NCBI GenBank assembly: GCA_000733415.1
Contig: KL662191.1
Span: forward strand, 905,939 to 969,938
Reading direction: 5' to 3'
From: [Leptolyngbya] sp. JSC-1
Lineage (GTDB): Bacteria > Cyanobacteriota > Cyanobacteriia > Elainellales > Elainellaceae
Length of the DNA stretch: 64,000 nt
The position numbers and the translations under genes are program-made. Under the pieces are notes generated by a model. It was not told the DNA's origin, did not search any database, and saw only the letters and a program-made list of their open reading frames with translations. How positions within the stretch are numbered: position 1 is the first letter of the stretch; every line of letters starts with the position of its first letter. Positions 26,806 through 36,204 of the stretch are shown piece after piece.

Positions 26806-28611
26806 ATGACGGACGCACCTGTCTCTCGAATTCGCAACTTTTCGATTATTGCCCACATTGACCACGGTAAATCGACCCTGGCAGACCGCCTGCTGCAAGT
26901 GACGGGTACGGTCCCCGACCGCGAGATGAAAGACCAGTTGCTCGACAACATGGAACTGGAGCGGGAACGCGGCATCACGATTAAGCTGCAGGCTGCTCGC
27001 ATGAACTACACGGCTAAAGACGGGCAGCAGTATGTGCTAAATCTGATCGACACACCAGGGCATGTGGACTTTTCCTACGAGGTCTCGCGCTCTCTGGCTG
27101 CCTGTGAAGGAGCACTGCTGGTGGTGGACGCCTCTCAAGGCGTTGAAGCCCAAACCCTGGCCAATGTCTACCTGGCCCTAGAAAACGATCTGGAGATTAT
27201 CCCAGTACTTAACAAAATTGATTTACCCGGAGCAGAACCCGACCGGGTAGCAGGCGAGATTGAGGAAATTATCGGGCTGGATTGCAGCGACGCGATCCAT
27301 GCCTCCGCCAAGGAAGGGATTGGGATTGATGAGATTCTCGAGGCGATCGTTGAGAAGGTGCCGCCGCCGCGAGACACCATTAACCAACCGCTGAGGGCGT
27401 TGATTTTTGATAGCTACTATGATGCCTACCGGGGTGTGATTGTTTACTTCCGGGTAATGGATGGGGCTGTTAAGCAGGGCGACCGCATCCGCTTTATGGC
27501 TTCCAAAAAAGAATACGAGATTGATGAGCTAGGAGTTTTGTCGCCCAACCAAATTCCGGTGGCAGAACTGCACGCGGGCGAAGTAGGCTATTTAGCCGCG
27601 GCAATTAAATCAGTGGAAGATGCGCGAGTCGGCGATACGATCACGCTGGCAACGGCTGCCGCCCCCGAACCGCTACCCGGCTATACCGAAGCCAAACCAA
27701 TGGTGTTCTGCGGCCTCTTCCCCACCGATGCCGATCAGTTCGAAGATCTGCGCGAAGCCCTAGAAAAACTCCGACTCAACGATGCTGCCCTCCAGTACGA
27801 ACCGGAAACTTCTAGCGCGATGGGATTTGGCTTCCGCTGCGGCTTCTTGGGCCTGCTGCATATGGAAATTGTGCAGGAGCGCCTAGAGCGGGAGTATGAC
27901 CTGGATCTGATCACGACTGCGCCTTCGGTAATCTATAAAGTGACCAAAATCGGCGGCGAAGACATTTTCATCGACAACCCCAGCCTCTTGCCCGATCCCC
28001 AATACCGGGAAAAAATCGAAGAGCCTTATGTACAGGTTGATATGATTACGCCGGAGGAATTTGTTGGGGCGCTGATGGAGCTGAGCCAGAGCCGTCGCGG
28101 TGTCTTTAAAGACATGAAGTACCTCACCCAGGGCCGCACAACGCTAGTCTACGAAATTCCCTTAGCCGAGGTTGTGACTGATTTCTTTGACCAAATGAAG
28201 TCCCGCTCGCGCGGTTATGCCAGTATGGAGTATCACCTGATCGGCTACCGCGAAAACCCGCTGGTGAAGCTAGATATTCTGATCAACGGCGACAAGGTCG
28301 ATCCGTTGGCAACCATCGTGCATCGCGACAAGGCTTACTACGTTGGCAAAGCGCTGGTGGAAAAGCTGAAGGAGCTAATTCCCCGTCACCAGTTTAAGAT
28401 CCCAATTCAGGCGGCTATTGGCACCCGAATTGTTGCCAGTGAGCATATTCCGGCCCTGCGGAAGGATGTCTTAGCCAAGTGCTACGGTGGCGACATTTCC
28501 CGTAAGAAGAAACTGTTGCAGAAGCAGGCCAAGGGTAAGAAACGCCTGAAGGCAATTGGTACGGTCGATGTGCCGCAGGAAGCATTTATGGCGGTGCTGA
28601 AGTTGCAGTAG
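26806..28611 (+). CDS. lepA: elongation factor 4 (LepA)
   Basis: A 601-residue translational GTPase. G1 is HIDHGKST, switch II is DTPGHVDF and G4 is NKIDLPGA. Domain blocks typical of EF4 follow: GFRCGFLGLLHMEIVQERLEREY and the C-terminal AKCYGGDISRKKKLLQKQAKGKKR. It acts on the ribosome during elongation under stress. The ATG was chosen because GAGG precedes it and the family begins around MTDAPVSRIRNFSIIAHIDHGK; a GTG 45 bases upstream adds a tail that the family lacks. It stands alone. Confidence 0.97.
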   Translation: MTDAPVSRIRNFSIIAHIDHGKSTLADRLLQVTGTVPDREMKDQLLDNMELERERGITIKLQAARMNYTAKDGQQYVLNLIDTPGHVDFSYEVSRSLAACEGALLVVDASQGVEAQTLANVYLALENDLEIIPVLNKIDLPGAEPDRVAGEIEEIIGLDCSDAIHASAKEGIGIDEILEAIVEKVPPPRDTINQPLRALIFDSYYDAYRGVIVYFRVMDGAVKQGDRIRFMASKKEYEIDELGVLSPNQIPVAELHAGEVGYLAAAIKSVEDARVGDTITLATAAAPEPLPGYTEAKPMVFCGLFPTDADQFEDLREALEKLRLNDAALQYEPETSSAMGFGFRCGFLGLLHMEIVQERLEREYDLDLITTAPSVIYKVTKIGGEDIFIDNPSLLPDPQYREKIEEPYVQVDMITPEEFVGALMELSQSRRGVFKDMKYLTQGRTTLVYEIPLAEVVTDFFDQMKSRSRGYASMEYHLIGYRENPLVKLDILINGDKVDPLATIVHRDKAYYVGKALVEKLKELIPRHQFKIPIQAAIGTRIVASEHIPALRKDVLAKCYGGDISRKKKLLQKQAKGKKRLKAIGTVDVPQEAFMAVLKLQ

Positions 28612-28699
28612 GCTTAACTGAGCTGCTTATATCAGGCACAGGGTCAGACGTTGCTGCAAGTGCCGAAGCAATCAAGGTTGCGAAAGTTAGCATAAAAAT

Positions 28700-28735
28700 A
28701 GACGACCATTTCCGTGAACAGGAAAGTAGTCGTCT
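28700..28735. terminator. hairpin downstream of lepA
   Basis: Stem of 7 bp (AGACGAC/GTCGTCT) plus 5 bp (TTTCC/GGAAA) with an asymmetric internal loop. It is 89 bases after lepA. The lack of a U-tract makes an intrinsic terminator only possible. Confidence 0.35.
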
Positions 28736-29019
28736 GTTGATTAAAAGGAGAAACAGTGCTGTGAAGAAACGTTAGTGCAATTAACGTCTTCTGTAGTTGT
28801 CTTCTACTGTAGCTAGCTCATGAATGAAACACAATAGATAAAGGTCAGTCAAAAGTCAGTTCCAAGTCAGATTCTGCAAGCCGCAGCAATCTTTTCTAAA
28901 TGCTGTAGCTACTGCTTCACTTCCCCACCCATTCACCTCCAATCAGCTGGCATAAATGGCACTCAAGATGCCACAGATGCCTGTGCAAAAATTAATTGCG
29001 CCACCAGTCCTCCAAAATC

Positions 29020-29114
29020 TATAGCCGTCGCTACGACAGTTAGGGCAGAGATATTGTTGTGGGTGCACTGCGCGTGCCCACAACAATGTCCTATCTCTTC
29101 TGGCAACCACTATA
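29020..29114 (+). mobile_element. MITE-like imperfect palindrome, copy 2
   Basis: A 95-bp element beginning TATAGCCGTCGC and ending GGCAACCACTATA, matching the copy at 17497-17589. The central stem ATTGTTGTGGG(T)GC / GCGTGCCCACAACAAT is well paired. Compared with copy 1, most differences lie in the loop and outer arms. Confidence 0.72.
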
Positions 29115-29256
29115 AAATGCAAAATCTAATGGTATGACTTTTCCTGACTTTCTCAGACTGACATCAACCGCAACACCCGATACCCTGAAATCAATTTGTT
29201 GCATCAAGGCAAGGGTCTTGCTAGTGGTCTTAAGTATCAATTAGGAGAAGTTTAAG

Positions 29257-29658
29257 GTGCAAGCATTTTCAACCAGATTGCAAGTAACCATGGATCTACG
29301 AGATACAATCCTCAGGCGGGAAGAAAATCGGTTCACTCGCGATTACTCCCAGGGATATTGCTACTACAAAGAATCACAGCATCTCACGCTCTATGGTAAC
29401 TTTACATTCCACTTTGCCCAAGTTGTATTGGCTTCTATATCGAGCAATAGATCCGGATTACCTACAGAACGCCATCAGATCCATAGCGGGGCGTGGCAGG
29501 TTGAAATCCGACAAGGCAGAACCGCGTTGGTGTTGAATAACGAGGATGGTTCTGAAGTATGGTGGTACATCGAAGATGGCGAGACCGGGGTGCAATATTT
29601 AGATGGCAAAGCTTGGCAGCGCTGCTCAATTCACGACAAGCTGGAAGATCCTCGCTAA
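29257..29658 (+). CDS. hypothetical soluble protein (133 aa)
   Basis: It starts at GTG preceded by TAGGAGA about 9 bases away. An ATG 33 bases downstream (MDLRDTILRREE) is a possible alternative. The product is polar with aromatic-rich strands (YCYYKESQHLTLYGNFTFHF, GSEVWWYIEDG). No domain is recognised. No function is suggested by its neighbours. Confidence 0.6.
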   Translation: MQAFSTRLQVTMDLRDTILRREENRFTRDYSQGYCYYKESQHLTLYGNFTFHFAQVVLASISSNRSGLPTERHQIHSGAWQVEIRQGRTALVLNNEDGSEVWWYIEDGETGVQYLDGKAWQRCSIHDKLEDPR

Positions 29659-29706
29659 AGTCTCCTAACTCCCAGCATCAATACTCGTAACATTAGCTTT
29701 CAAGCT

Positions 29707-30585
29707 TTACACAGTTGGCACAAATACAGCAATTGCTTGGGGCACCACCCGGAAGTGAGCCGGAGTTTGGCAGGTGATTTCGCCATCGGTATTGATTGCC
29801 TGCCGCCTGCGGGTAAACACTTCCACCTCTCGACAACGATAGTGCTGTACAAATGACCAGGAGGTGTGATTGCCGGTGCGCATCGCTGGCAGAATCAGGA
29901 GCATTTGCCACCAGTGTTTGATATTGAGGCTATAGACATCGAGCTGTTGATCGTCAATGGTGGCCTGTTTGGCAACCGTCATGCCGCCTCCATAATAGCG
30001 CCCATTACCAACGGCAACCTGAACAGTCTTCATTTGAATTGGTTCACCCCGATTCAGGCGCAGCTCGACGCTAAACGGACGGGAATGGAGCAAAACGCGC
30101 AAAGCCGCTACCCCATAGGCCAAAACACCCCAGTGCCGCTTCATTTCTTGGTTGAGCTGACGAGTAATTTGCACGCTTAGCCCCAAGCTAGCGACGTTGA
30201 AGAAATATTGGCCGTTCACCCAACCCAAATCAATCCGCTCCTGTTTGCCGTTGGCAATGATTTGGCAGGCGGCAGCGAGGTCTGTAGGAATATTCAGCGT
30301 CCGGGCCAGGTCGTTGGCCGTACCCAGGGGCAGAATTCCCAGCGGCAGTTGGATGTCTACCAGTCCGGCGATGGCGGCATTTAGGGTACCATCCCCACCG
30401 CCTACAATCACTAAATCTACCTGCTGACGATGCTGTTGCATCACTTCCGTTAAACTGCGCCCCGGCTCAATCAATTCCTCGATTAACTCAAAGCCAGCTT
30501 GTTTGAGTAAACCGATTGCTTCAGCAAGCTTGGCCTGTCCTTTGCGGGCACGGCAGTTGACCAAAAATAGGGCACGCTGGTTCAC
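29707..30585 (-). CDS. diacylglycerol/lipid kinase (YegS-BmrU family)
   Basis: A 292-residue member of the DAG/sphingosine kinase-like family. Diagnostic motifs are LFLVNCRARKGQ, VIVGGGDGTLNAAIAGL (nucleotide-binding GGDGT), LGILPLGTANDLARTL, the family loop VGNGRYYGGGM and a C-terminal INTDGEI block. Members phosphorylate diacylglycerol or related lipids in membrane turnover. The start codon is GTG (MNQRALFLV). The gene stands alone. Confidence 0.92.
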   Translation of the reverse strand: MNQRALFLVNCRARKGQAKLAEAIGLLKQAGFELIEELIEPGRSLTEVMQQHRQQVDLVIVGGGDGTLNAAIAGLVDIQLPLGILPLGTANDLARTLNIPTDLAAACQIIANGKQERIDLGWVNGQYFFNVASLGLSVQITRQLNQEMKRHWGVLAYGVAALRVLLHSRPFSVELRLNRGEPIQMKTVQVAVGNGRYYGGGMTVAKQATIDDQQLDVYSLNIKHWWQMLLILPAMRTGNHTSWSFVQHYRCREVEVFTRRRQAINTDGEITCQTPAHFRVVPQAIAVFVPTV

Positions 30586-30766
30586 AGAGGTTGCTTAGTT
30601 GCGTTTGGAGACAAGAGCGGGTAGGTAGACCGCCGAGATTCAATTAATCGTACTGGACTGATTCCCCCACCACATCCCTCCAAAGGTGTCATAGCAAAGT
30701 TCATCGGCTGCTCAGCCAACCTTCTCAGTCCATCCCTGTCTCACCAGCGAGCTAAAACCACAGCCT

Positions 30767-31300
30767 CTAAACCGTAGCTAACCTAGCCGTCTCCCCATAG
30801 CGGACCACGAAGGGTCGGAGGCGCTCTGTAACCTGCTCGATCACCGACCGATCAAACTCACTCCAAACTCTGGGATGTCCAAACATACAGGGCTGCAAAA
30901 TTCCATACAACACGCCGTCCTGGCAGATATGGGCATGAACTAGCGCTCGATGGCCGAAGTTTTTGCGCTCAAAATCGAGATTCACAACCTCTGGTGGGGC
31001 AGTTTCCACATCCCCAACATAAATTGACGGCTCAGCTCGGAGTGCGGCGGCATACAGTGGGTCTTCGGCTTCCCACGATTTCTCGCGTTGCCAGCCATCA
31101 GTCGTTAGGTCGGGAAACTCAGGCCGGCGTCGCCAGCAGAATACCCGGTATAGCCGCTCCGAGGGTTTGCGCACTTCTAGAAAACAGCGATCGGTGTGAA
31201 GAATATCACAAATGGCAGGCAACAGAGCCTCAAATAGCGCTTCCGGCTCCTGGTGTTGCGAAAATAGAGTTTCTAGGCTTGCAGGCATTGTGAGAGTCAT
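30767..31300 (-). CDS. GAF-domain protein
   Basis: A 177-residue single GAF domain (ALFEALLPAICDILHTDRCFLEVR, YGILQPCMFGHPRVWSEFDRSVIEQVTERL). The start at MTLTMPASLE was set by AGGAG five bases upstream; a longer frame is possible but lacks this site. There is no output domain, so it may bind a small molecule and act through partners. The usual bilin-binding Cys-His pair is not seen. The neighbouring lipid kinase is on the same strand with a 181-base gap. Confidence 0.8.
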   Translation of the reverse strand: MTLTMPASLETLFSQHQEPEALFEALLPAICDILHTDRCFLEVRKPSERLYRVFCWRRRPEFPDLTTDGWQREKSWEAEDPLYAAALRAEPSIYVGDVETAPPEVVNLDFERKNFGHRALVHAHICQDGVLYGILQPCMFGHPRVWSEFDRSVIEQVTERLRPFVVRYGETARLATV

Positions 31301-31886
31301 GCTACTCCTAGCTTGGGTGAAGGACAGAATGGCAGGTGATGGGAATGCGCAGAGGAGTAAGGTGGCAGGTCTGATTATCACCAATAGTAATTATCACCAA
31401 CAGTGTGATCCGCGTTGTGACTAACTTTTATGACCAGTTTTCAGTGAGCATCGGATACGAAGTAGTGTTTTGTAAATCGACCTTTCGAGAGAAATTGTGG
31501 TTTGCAGCGTGTGCCATCTCGTCTCAGCCTGCTTGCTGCATCCAAACCGTTTGTCTGTAGGATCGAACAATCCGTTCGAGCAACCATTAGGTTGACTGGG
31601 CTGGACACCTCGATTGACTGACAAATGACTCGCCTATAGCGGTCAAAACTGCCGCTGTACGAACCAAGTCGGCGACTCAGCTGAGCTTCGTCGAACGTCC
31701 CGCGCCGACTATCGCGCCACGGCATATTGTTGGGTTGAGTAACCTGCGAAGGCGGGTTTTGTCTGTGTAGCTGCGGCTTGAAGCCGCCAGCGATTAGAGT
31801 TTTGTCAGTCCAGCCTGAAACTGACTTGAAAATAAGCGCTTAGCCTTTTACAACTGACCAAGGACCAATTAATTACTACTCAAACT
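31301..31886. other. intergenic with GC hairpins
   Basis: No convincing gene; several short frames have atypical composition. It contains hairpins near 31639-31657 (agcggtcaaaactgccgct) and 31772-31787 (gcggcttgaagccgc), the latter a known cyanobacterial repeat style. It separates the GAF gene (minus) from the methyltransferase (plus). Confidence 0.45.
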
Positions 31887-32813
31887 GTGGAAAAGCTAAG
31901 AGCACCCCGCAATCGAACTCTTCAATTAACCGCTACCGAATTGTCTGATTATCAGCAGCAGTTACTGCACTTATCAGCTGAGGTGACGCCGACCCAAATT
32001 TTGAACCGAACAATTCAACAGAATCTGTTTGAGATTCTGGATTGGTTGCCCAGCCAATTTGTCGATTTGCTATTCATCGATCCACCCTACAACCTAACTA
32101 AATCTTTTGGTGAAACTGCTTTTCGGAAAGGCTCAATCGCTGATTACCAAACTTGGTTAGAGCAATGGTTGCCAACGCTGCTTAAGGTACTAAAGCCCAC
32201 TGCCTCGGTTTATATCTGCGGCGATTGGCGTTCGGCAGCAGCTATTCACTTGGTGGCAGAGCGGTATCTACATGTGCGTAACTGCATCACCTGGGAGCGG
32301 GAGAAGGGCCGAGGAGCCAAGGCCAACTGGAAAAACTGTGCCGAACAAATCTGGTTTTGTACGGCGACCGAGCACTACACCTTTAATTTGGATGCGGTGA
32401 AGCTAAAGCGGCGCGTCATGGCACCCTACACGGACCCAGTCGGCAACCCAAAAGATTGGCAGCGCACAACCAACGGTAATTATCGCCTCACCCATCCCTC
32501 CAACCTCTGGACCGATCTCACCGTCCCCTTCTGGTCGATGCCCGAAAATACCGACCACCCGACCCAGAAGCCCGAAAAATTATTGGCAAAGATTATTCTG
32601 GCTAGCTCCCATGCCGGCGATCTGGTGTTCGATCCCTTTGCGGGTGTCGGTACAACCGCCGTGGTTGCTAAAAAAACAGGCCGAAATTACGTCAGCGTTG
32701 AAATTGACCGCACCTATTGCTGTTTGGCCGAAAAGCGGCTGGCCTTGGCCGAACAGGACAAAACCATTCAAGGCTACGGCGAAGGCGTATTTTGGGAGCG
32801 TAATTCTAAATAA
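31887..32813 (+). CDS. orphan beta-class DNA methyltransferase
   Basis: 308 residues. Motif IV FIDPPYNL (DPPY at 65-68) comes before the SAM-binding motif I FDPFAGVGTTAVVA (~249), the order of beta-class N6-adenine/N4-cytosine enzymes. HPTQKP (motif X) is also seen. No restriction enzyme is adjacent, so it is a solitary methyltransferase. Cyanobacteria have several conserved solitary enzymes (for example GATC- and GGCC-type); this protein may be one of those, but the target cannot be read from the sequence. The start is a GTG with no clear ribosome binding site. Its stop lies 13 bases from the convergent kinase gene. Confidence 0.88.
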   Translation: MEKLRAPRNRTLQLTATELSDYQQQLLHLSAEVTPTQILNRTIQQNLFEILDWLPSQFVDLLFIDPPYNLTKSFGETAFRKGSIADYQTWLEQWLPTLLKVLKPTASVYICGDWRSAAAIHLVAERYLHVRNCITWEREKGRGAKANWKNCAEQIWFCTATEHYTFNLDAVKLKRRVMAPYTDPVGNPKDWQRTTNGNYRLTHPSNLWTDLTVPFWSMPENTDHPTQKPEKLLAKIILASSHAGDLVFDPFAGVGTTAVVAKKTGRNYVSVEIDRTYCCLAEKRLALAEQDKTIQGYGEGVFWERNSK

Positions 32814-32826
32814 CTAGAGGGATGCA

Positions 32827-35631
32827 TCAAGTATTGACACCAACTACCTCAACCTGTTGCTGGACAGGAATTTCGATCACAAACTCTGAGCCACCGTCCC
32901 CTGCAGGTAAATAGCGCAACCTGCCGCCGTGCTTTTTGGTGATAATGTCATAGCTGAGGGACAGCCCCAATCCAGTTCCTTTGCCGACAGGCTTGGTGGT
33001 GAAAAAGGGATCGAATAAGCGGTGGCGAATTGCTTCCGGTACACCAGAGCCATTGTCGATGATGCAAATCCTTACCCAGTCCCTGTCGCACGGCTGCGTA
33101 TGAATGTAGATCGTAGGTTTGAAATTGGGTTGATATTTCAGCTTTTCCTCTAGTGCATCGATAGCGTTCACCAGAATATTCATAAATACCTGATTAAGCT
33201 GGCCAACATAGCATTCCACAGTCGGCAATTCACTGCATTCTTTGATCACGGCGATCTCACCGCGATTAGGTTTGGCTTTCAGCCGACTCTGCAAAATCAG
33301 CAAGGTGTTCTCGATCCCCTCGTGAATGTCTACCGTTTTGATCTCAGCTTCGTCTTTACGAGAGAAATTACGCAGAGAAAGCACAATTTTCTGAATTCGA
33401 TCGGCTCCGACTTTCATAGAGGTCAACAGCTTGGGAAAATCCTCTTTGAGGAAATCCACATCAATCGCTTTAGCCTTGGCTTGGATTTCAGCTACCGGGT
33501 TGGGGTAATAGCGTTGATAGAGATGCAGTAAGGCCAGCAGTGATTGGGTATACTCATCAGCATGGGCTAGATTGCCATAGATAAAACTGACAGGATTGTT
33601 GATTTCGTGGGCCACTCCCGCCACCAATTGGCCCAAGCTTGACATTTTTTCACTCTGAATTAACTGGGCCGCCAGTTGCTGAGCCTGTGCTCGCATTTCC
33701 GCCTCAGACTGCTGCAATACCTGCTCGGCCTGTTTGCGTTGAGTAACGTCGTGCAGAATCACAATGTATTCCCGAAAATCTTGATGAGGCCGGTCGGAAA
33801 TCGAGATCTCTAGAGTGCGGGTTTGATTAGGTAACTCTAGGGATTGCTCACTGCGCTGTGGCCATCGCGACGGATCGGGTGTCAATCCTGGCAACCATTT
33901 GCTGAGCTGATGTCCGATCAGCCGGTCTGGTTCAACCTCAAATAAGGATTGAATTGTGGGGTTAGCTCGCTGGATCCTACCGGTTTCGTCAACGACCAGA
34001 ATGCCATCCTGAGCAACTTTGAGCAGGTGTTCTGTGGCTTCACGGGCTTCGGCAATCGCGACGACCTGAGGCAAACTCGTCCAGCAGGCAATTGCTACCC
34101 CCACAAACACCACAGTCATTAACAAAATTGCCACCAGATTATCGCCGCTAGCTGTGTTGCTGTCGTTGAGGCGGGTGCCAAACCACCATCCTGTCAATAC
34201 CGAACCTGAAAGCAGCAGAATTAGAATCACAACCTGCACCATAACCGAGTCGTTCAGCCCTACCCAAGGGCGAGGCTGATACCGCCGCCGCCACCACTGA
34301 GGGTGAAACAAGGGCAGTTGGATCCGACGAATCATAGCGTCGATGCCCATAATTCCAATCGGCGGCAGCAATCCCAGCACAAAATTTTGCCAACCCCAGG
34401 CCACTGCTGCCACAATCAGCACAATTACTTCTAGGCAAAAAAATCCCAAGCTGATCCGAGGCCAAAGCACATTCGGCTGACGACGTTGTTGCCACAGTCC
34501 CAGATGAAACGCCGTCATCGCCACGAACCAGGTGACATTGCCAAACACCACCAGTCGAGAAACATCTCCCCAGGCCAATCCCATCAAGCTCAGGACTGCC
34601 ATCAGTGCCAAGGCTGGACCGAATACTCCTCGCCGCGACACAACGGCAAAAATTGGCGAAAGATGCCCGTCTAGAGACAGCTGATACAACATGCGGGGAC
34701 AAATCGAAACAACCGTAGCATTATTCAGCAAACAGGTCGCCACCAGCCAGAAAGTAATAATTAGCGCTGCCGATTCTCCCCAAAAGGGCTGAGACGCTGC
34801 TAGCACATTCAAAAAAGCATCTTCTCCTAAATTTGGATCGGTCGCGAGCCGCATCACGACCCAAGAGCCACCTATAAATACAGGTACCAACAGCCAAGCC
34901 GAGATCGGTAAAAACCGGAGCGTCCCCCTCGGATTGCGACTGTCTGCGGTAAAGGCTGCCGCTGACTCGCCAGAATAGGTCACCCAAACCACCAGAAAAA
35001 ACCACTGCGCCCATTCCCTGAAGCCAGGAATGGCAATGCTTTCTGGGAAAAAACCAGGACTGGCCGATGAAAACGCCAACCACCCCAGCCCCTGGCAGCA
35101 AAACAGCAGCAGTAACCCCAGCGCCGGAATAATAAAAAATAAATGCAAGAGACTGATGGCGCGAGCACCGCTGAAGGCTAAGAGTAGGGGCAAGAGTGTA
35201 AAGCCAATCTTCAACAGCAGTTCTGGACAAGACAAGTTTAGGACTGCTAGGTTGGCTTTGATCAAATTTGTCAGGACAATTGCATATACCGGAACTGCTG
35301 CGACCCAAGCACAGAAAAACGCTAGAGCAACATACCGCGCTATAAGGGGCCGGTCTTGCCAAAGCCGTAGCGTGTAGCTGGAGGTGCCGCCTGCCAGATC
35401 GATAAACCGCACGCCTAAGCGCTGAACCTGATAATTGAGCAGCATCCCGATCAGCACCGCCGGAACCCAGACGAAAATGGCTTTTGCCCCTAAAGCAGCA
35501 TGAACCGAGGGCACCACAATCGGCCAGCCAATGTGAGTGACGACACCAAATCCCCAGGTTTCTAAGGTGCTAAGACTACGGGGCAGACGAGGGGTAGGAA
35601 AGAGGCTAGAAGGCGGGGGTGCGGTTGTCAT
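32827..35631 (-). CDS. APC-type permease fused to PAS-histidine kinase
   Basis: A 934-residue fusion. Residues ~20-520 have about 12-14 membrane helices and APC-superfamily marks: the TWGFGVVTHIGWPIV first helix, YSGESAAAFTADSRNPRGTLRF (~219-240) and PRMLYQLSLDGHLSPIFAVVSRRGV (~312-336). A PAS domain follows (~530-630, DGILVVDETGRIQRANP). The kinase has phospho-His675 (GVAHEINNP), N box NILVNAIDAL, G1 DNGSGVP and G2 GKGTGLGLSLSY. It resembles CbrA-type kinases, where a transporter-like module is fused to a kinase, but those use an SLC5 fold. It probably senses, and may import, an amino acid or amine. No response regulator is adjacent. The gene has no neighbours on its strand. Confidence 0.9.
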   Translation of the reverse strand: MTTAPPPSSLFPTPRLPRSLSTLETWGFGVVTHIGWPIVVPSVHAALGAKAIFVWVPAVLIGMLLNYQVQRLGVRFIDLAGGTSSYTLRLWQDRPLIARYVALAFFCAWVAAVPVYAIVLTNLIKANLAVLNLSCPELLLKIGFTLLPLLLAFSGARAISLLHLFFIIPALGLLLLFCCQGLGWLAFSSASPGFFPESIAIPGFREWAQWFFLVVWVTYSGESAAAFTADSRNPRGTLRFLPISAWLLVPVFIGGSWVVMRLATDPNLGEDAFLNVLAASQPFWGESAALIITFWLVATCLLNNATVVSICPRMLYQLSLDGHLSPIFAVVSRRGVFGPALALMAVLSLMGLAWGDVSRLVVFGNVTWFVAMTAFHLGLWQQRRQPNVLWPRISLGFFCLEVIVLIVAAVAWGWQNFVLGLLPPIGIMGIDAMIRRIQLPLFHPQWWRRRYQPRPWVGLNDSVMVQVVILILLLSGSVLTGWWFGTRLNDSNTASGDNLVAILLMTVVFVGVAIACWTSLPQVVAIAEAREATEHLLKVAQDGILVVDETGRIQRANPTIQSLFEVEPDRLIGHQLSKWLPGLTPDPSRWPQRSEQSLELPNQTRTLEISISDRPHQDFREYIVILHDVTQRKQAEQVLQQSEAEMRAQAQQLAAQLIQSEKMSSLGQLVAGVAHEINNPVSFIYGNLAHADEYTQSLLALLHLYQRYYPNPVAEIQAKAKAIDVDFLKEDFPKLLTSMKVGADRIQKIVLSLRNFSRKDEAEIKTVDIHEGIENTLLILQSRLKAKPNRGEIAVIKECSELPTVECYVGQLNQVFMNILVNAIDALEEKLKYQPNFKPTIYIHTQPCDRDWVRICIIDNGSGVPEAIRHRLFDPFFTTKPVGKGTGLGLSLSYDIITKKHGGRLRYLPAGDGGSEFVIEIPVQQQVEVVGVNT

Positions 35632-36204
35632 GGATTTCTCAGGAAAGTCAACTCAGGGCATCAACGACTAGGAACAAGCTGCCAGGGATTTGAGCAACTA
35701 ATTTGTGGTAGATTAAGGCAATTTTGCCGGTTTAGAACAGGTTTTGCTAGATGGGACCGAGAGTGGGTCTGGGTGCAAGATGAGCTGATGTTAGTCTAAG
35801 ATGCTAGTCTAAACGGATGTTTCTTCAACGATAGAATTCCCCTCAACTGCTGGTTCTGCTCGCAACATTGAGTGTTGCGTCCCTCATAGATTAGTCCCCC
35901 GTAGAGACCCCATAGAGACAAGTTTGTCTGTATACAGCGTTCACACATAGGTTGTGAATAAGGGGGGTGGGGGCTTTGCTCCCACGCAGGGGTTTCACCC
36001 CTGCACCCCGTTCAGAAATCAAAAAGGATTGCTGTAGACATAATTGACTCTCGCAAATGCCGCTTTAATCTATACTCACCACATTTGAAGTTTCGTCCGT
36101 CACCCTTAAAACTCAAACCTTAAAACACTGCTGTGCAACAGCAAGGTACAAAACTTTCCATTCCAAGGTGTAGGGTAAGAAAGTTGAATTGTTGACGAAG
36201 ATCC
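35632..36204. other. intergenic between kinase and menB
   Basis: It divides a minus-strand and a plus-strand gene and should contain both promoters. The second copy of the 80-bp GC-rich repeat sits here. No gene is supported. Confidence 0.5.
35934..36012 (-). repeat. 80-bp GC-rich interspersed repeat, copy 2
   Basis: On the minus strand it reads AACGGGGTGCAGGGGTGAAA... and ends GTGAACGCTG, closely matching copy 1 at 15861-15942. It has the same two internal hairpins (CAGGGG/CCCCTG and GTGGG-agcaaag-CCCAC). Confidence 0.75.

Larger units (their letters stand above)
28612..29256. other. intergenic with hairpin and MITE-like copy
   Basis: No gene seen. The first part has an interrupted hairpin at 28700-28735 (AGACGAC/GTCGTCT with TTTCC/GGAAA), likely the end of the lepA transcript although no T-run follows. 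The second part holds the second MITE-like element. AGGAG near 29243 belongs to the next gene. Confidence 0.5.

Noticed and set aside
31441..31725. 94-residue minus-strand frame upstream of the methyltransferase
   Set aside because: Arg/Ser/Cys-rich composition and no family or start signal; a second overlapping frame is equally long.
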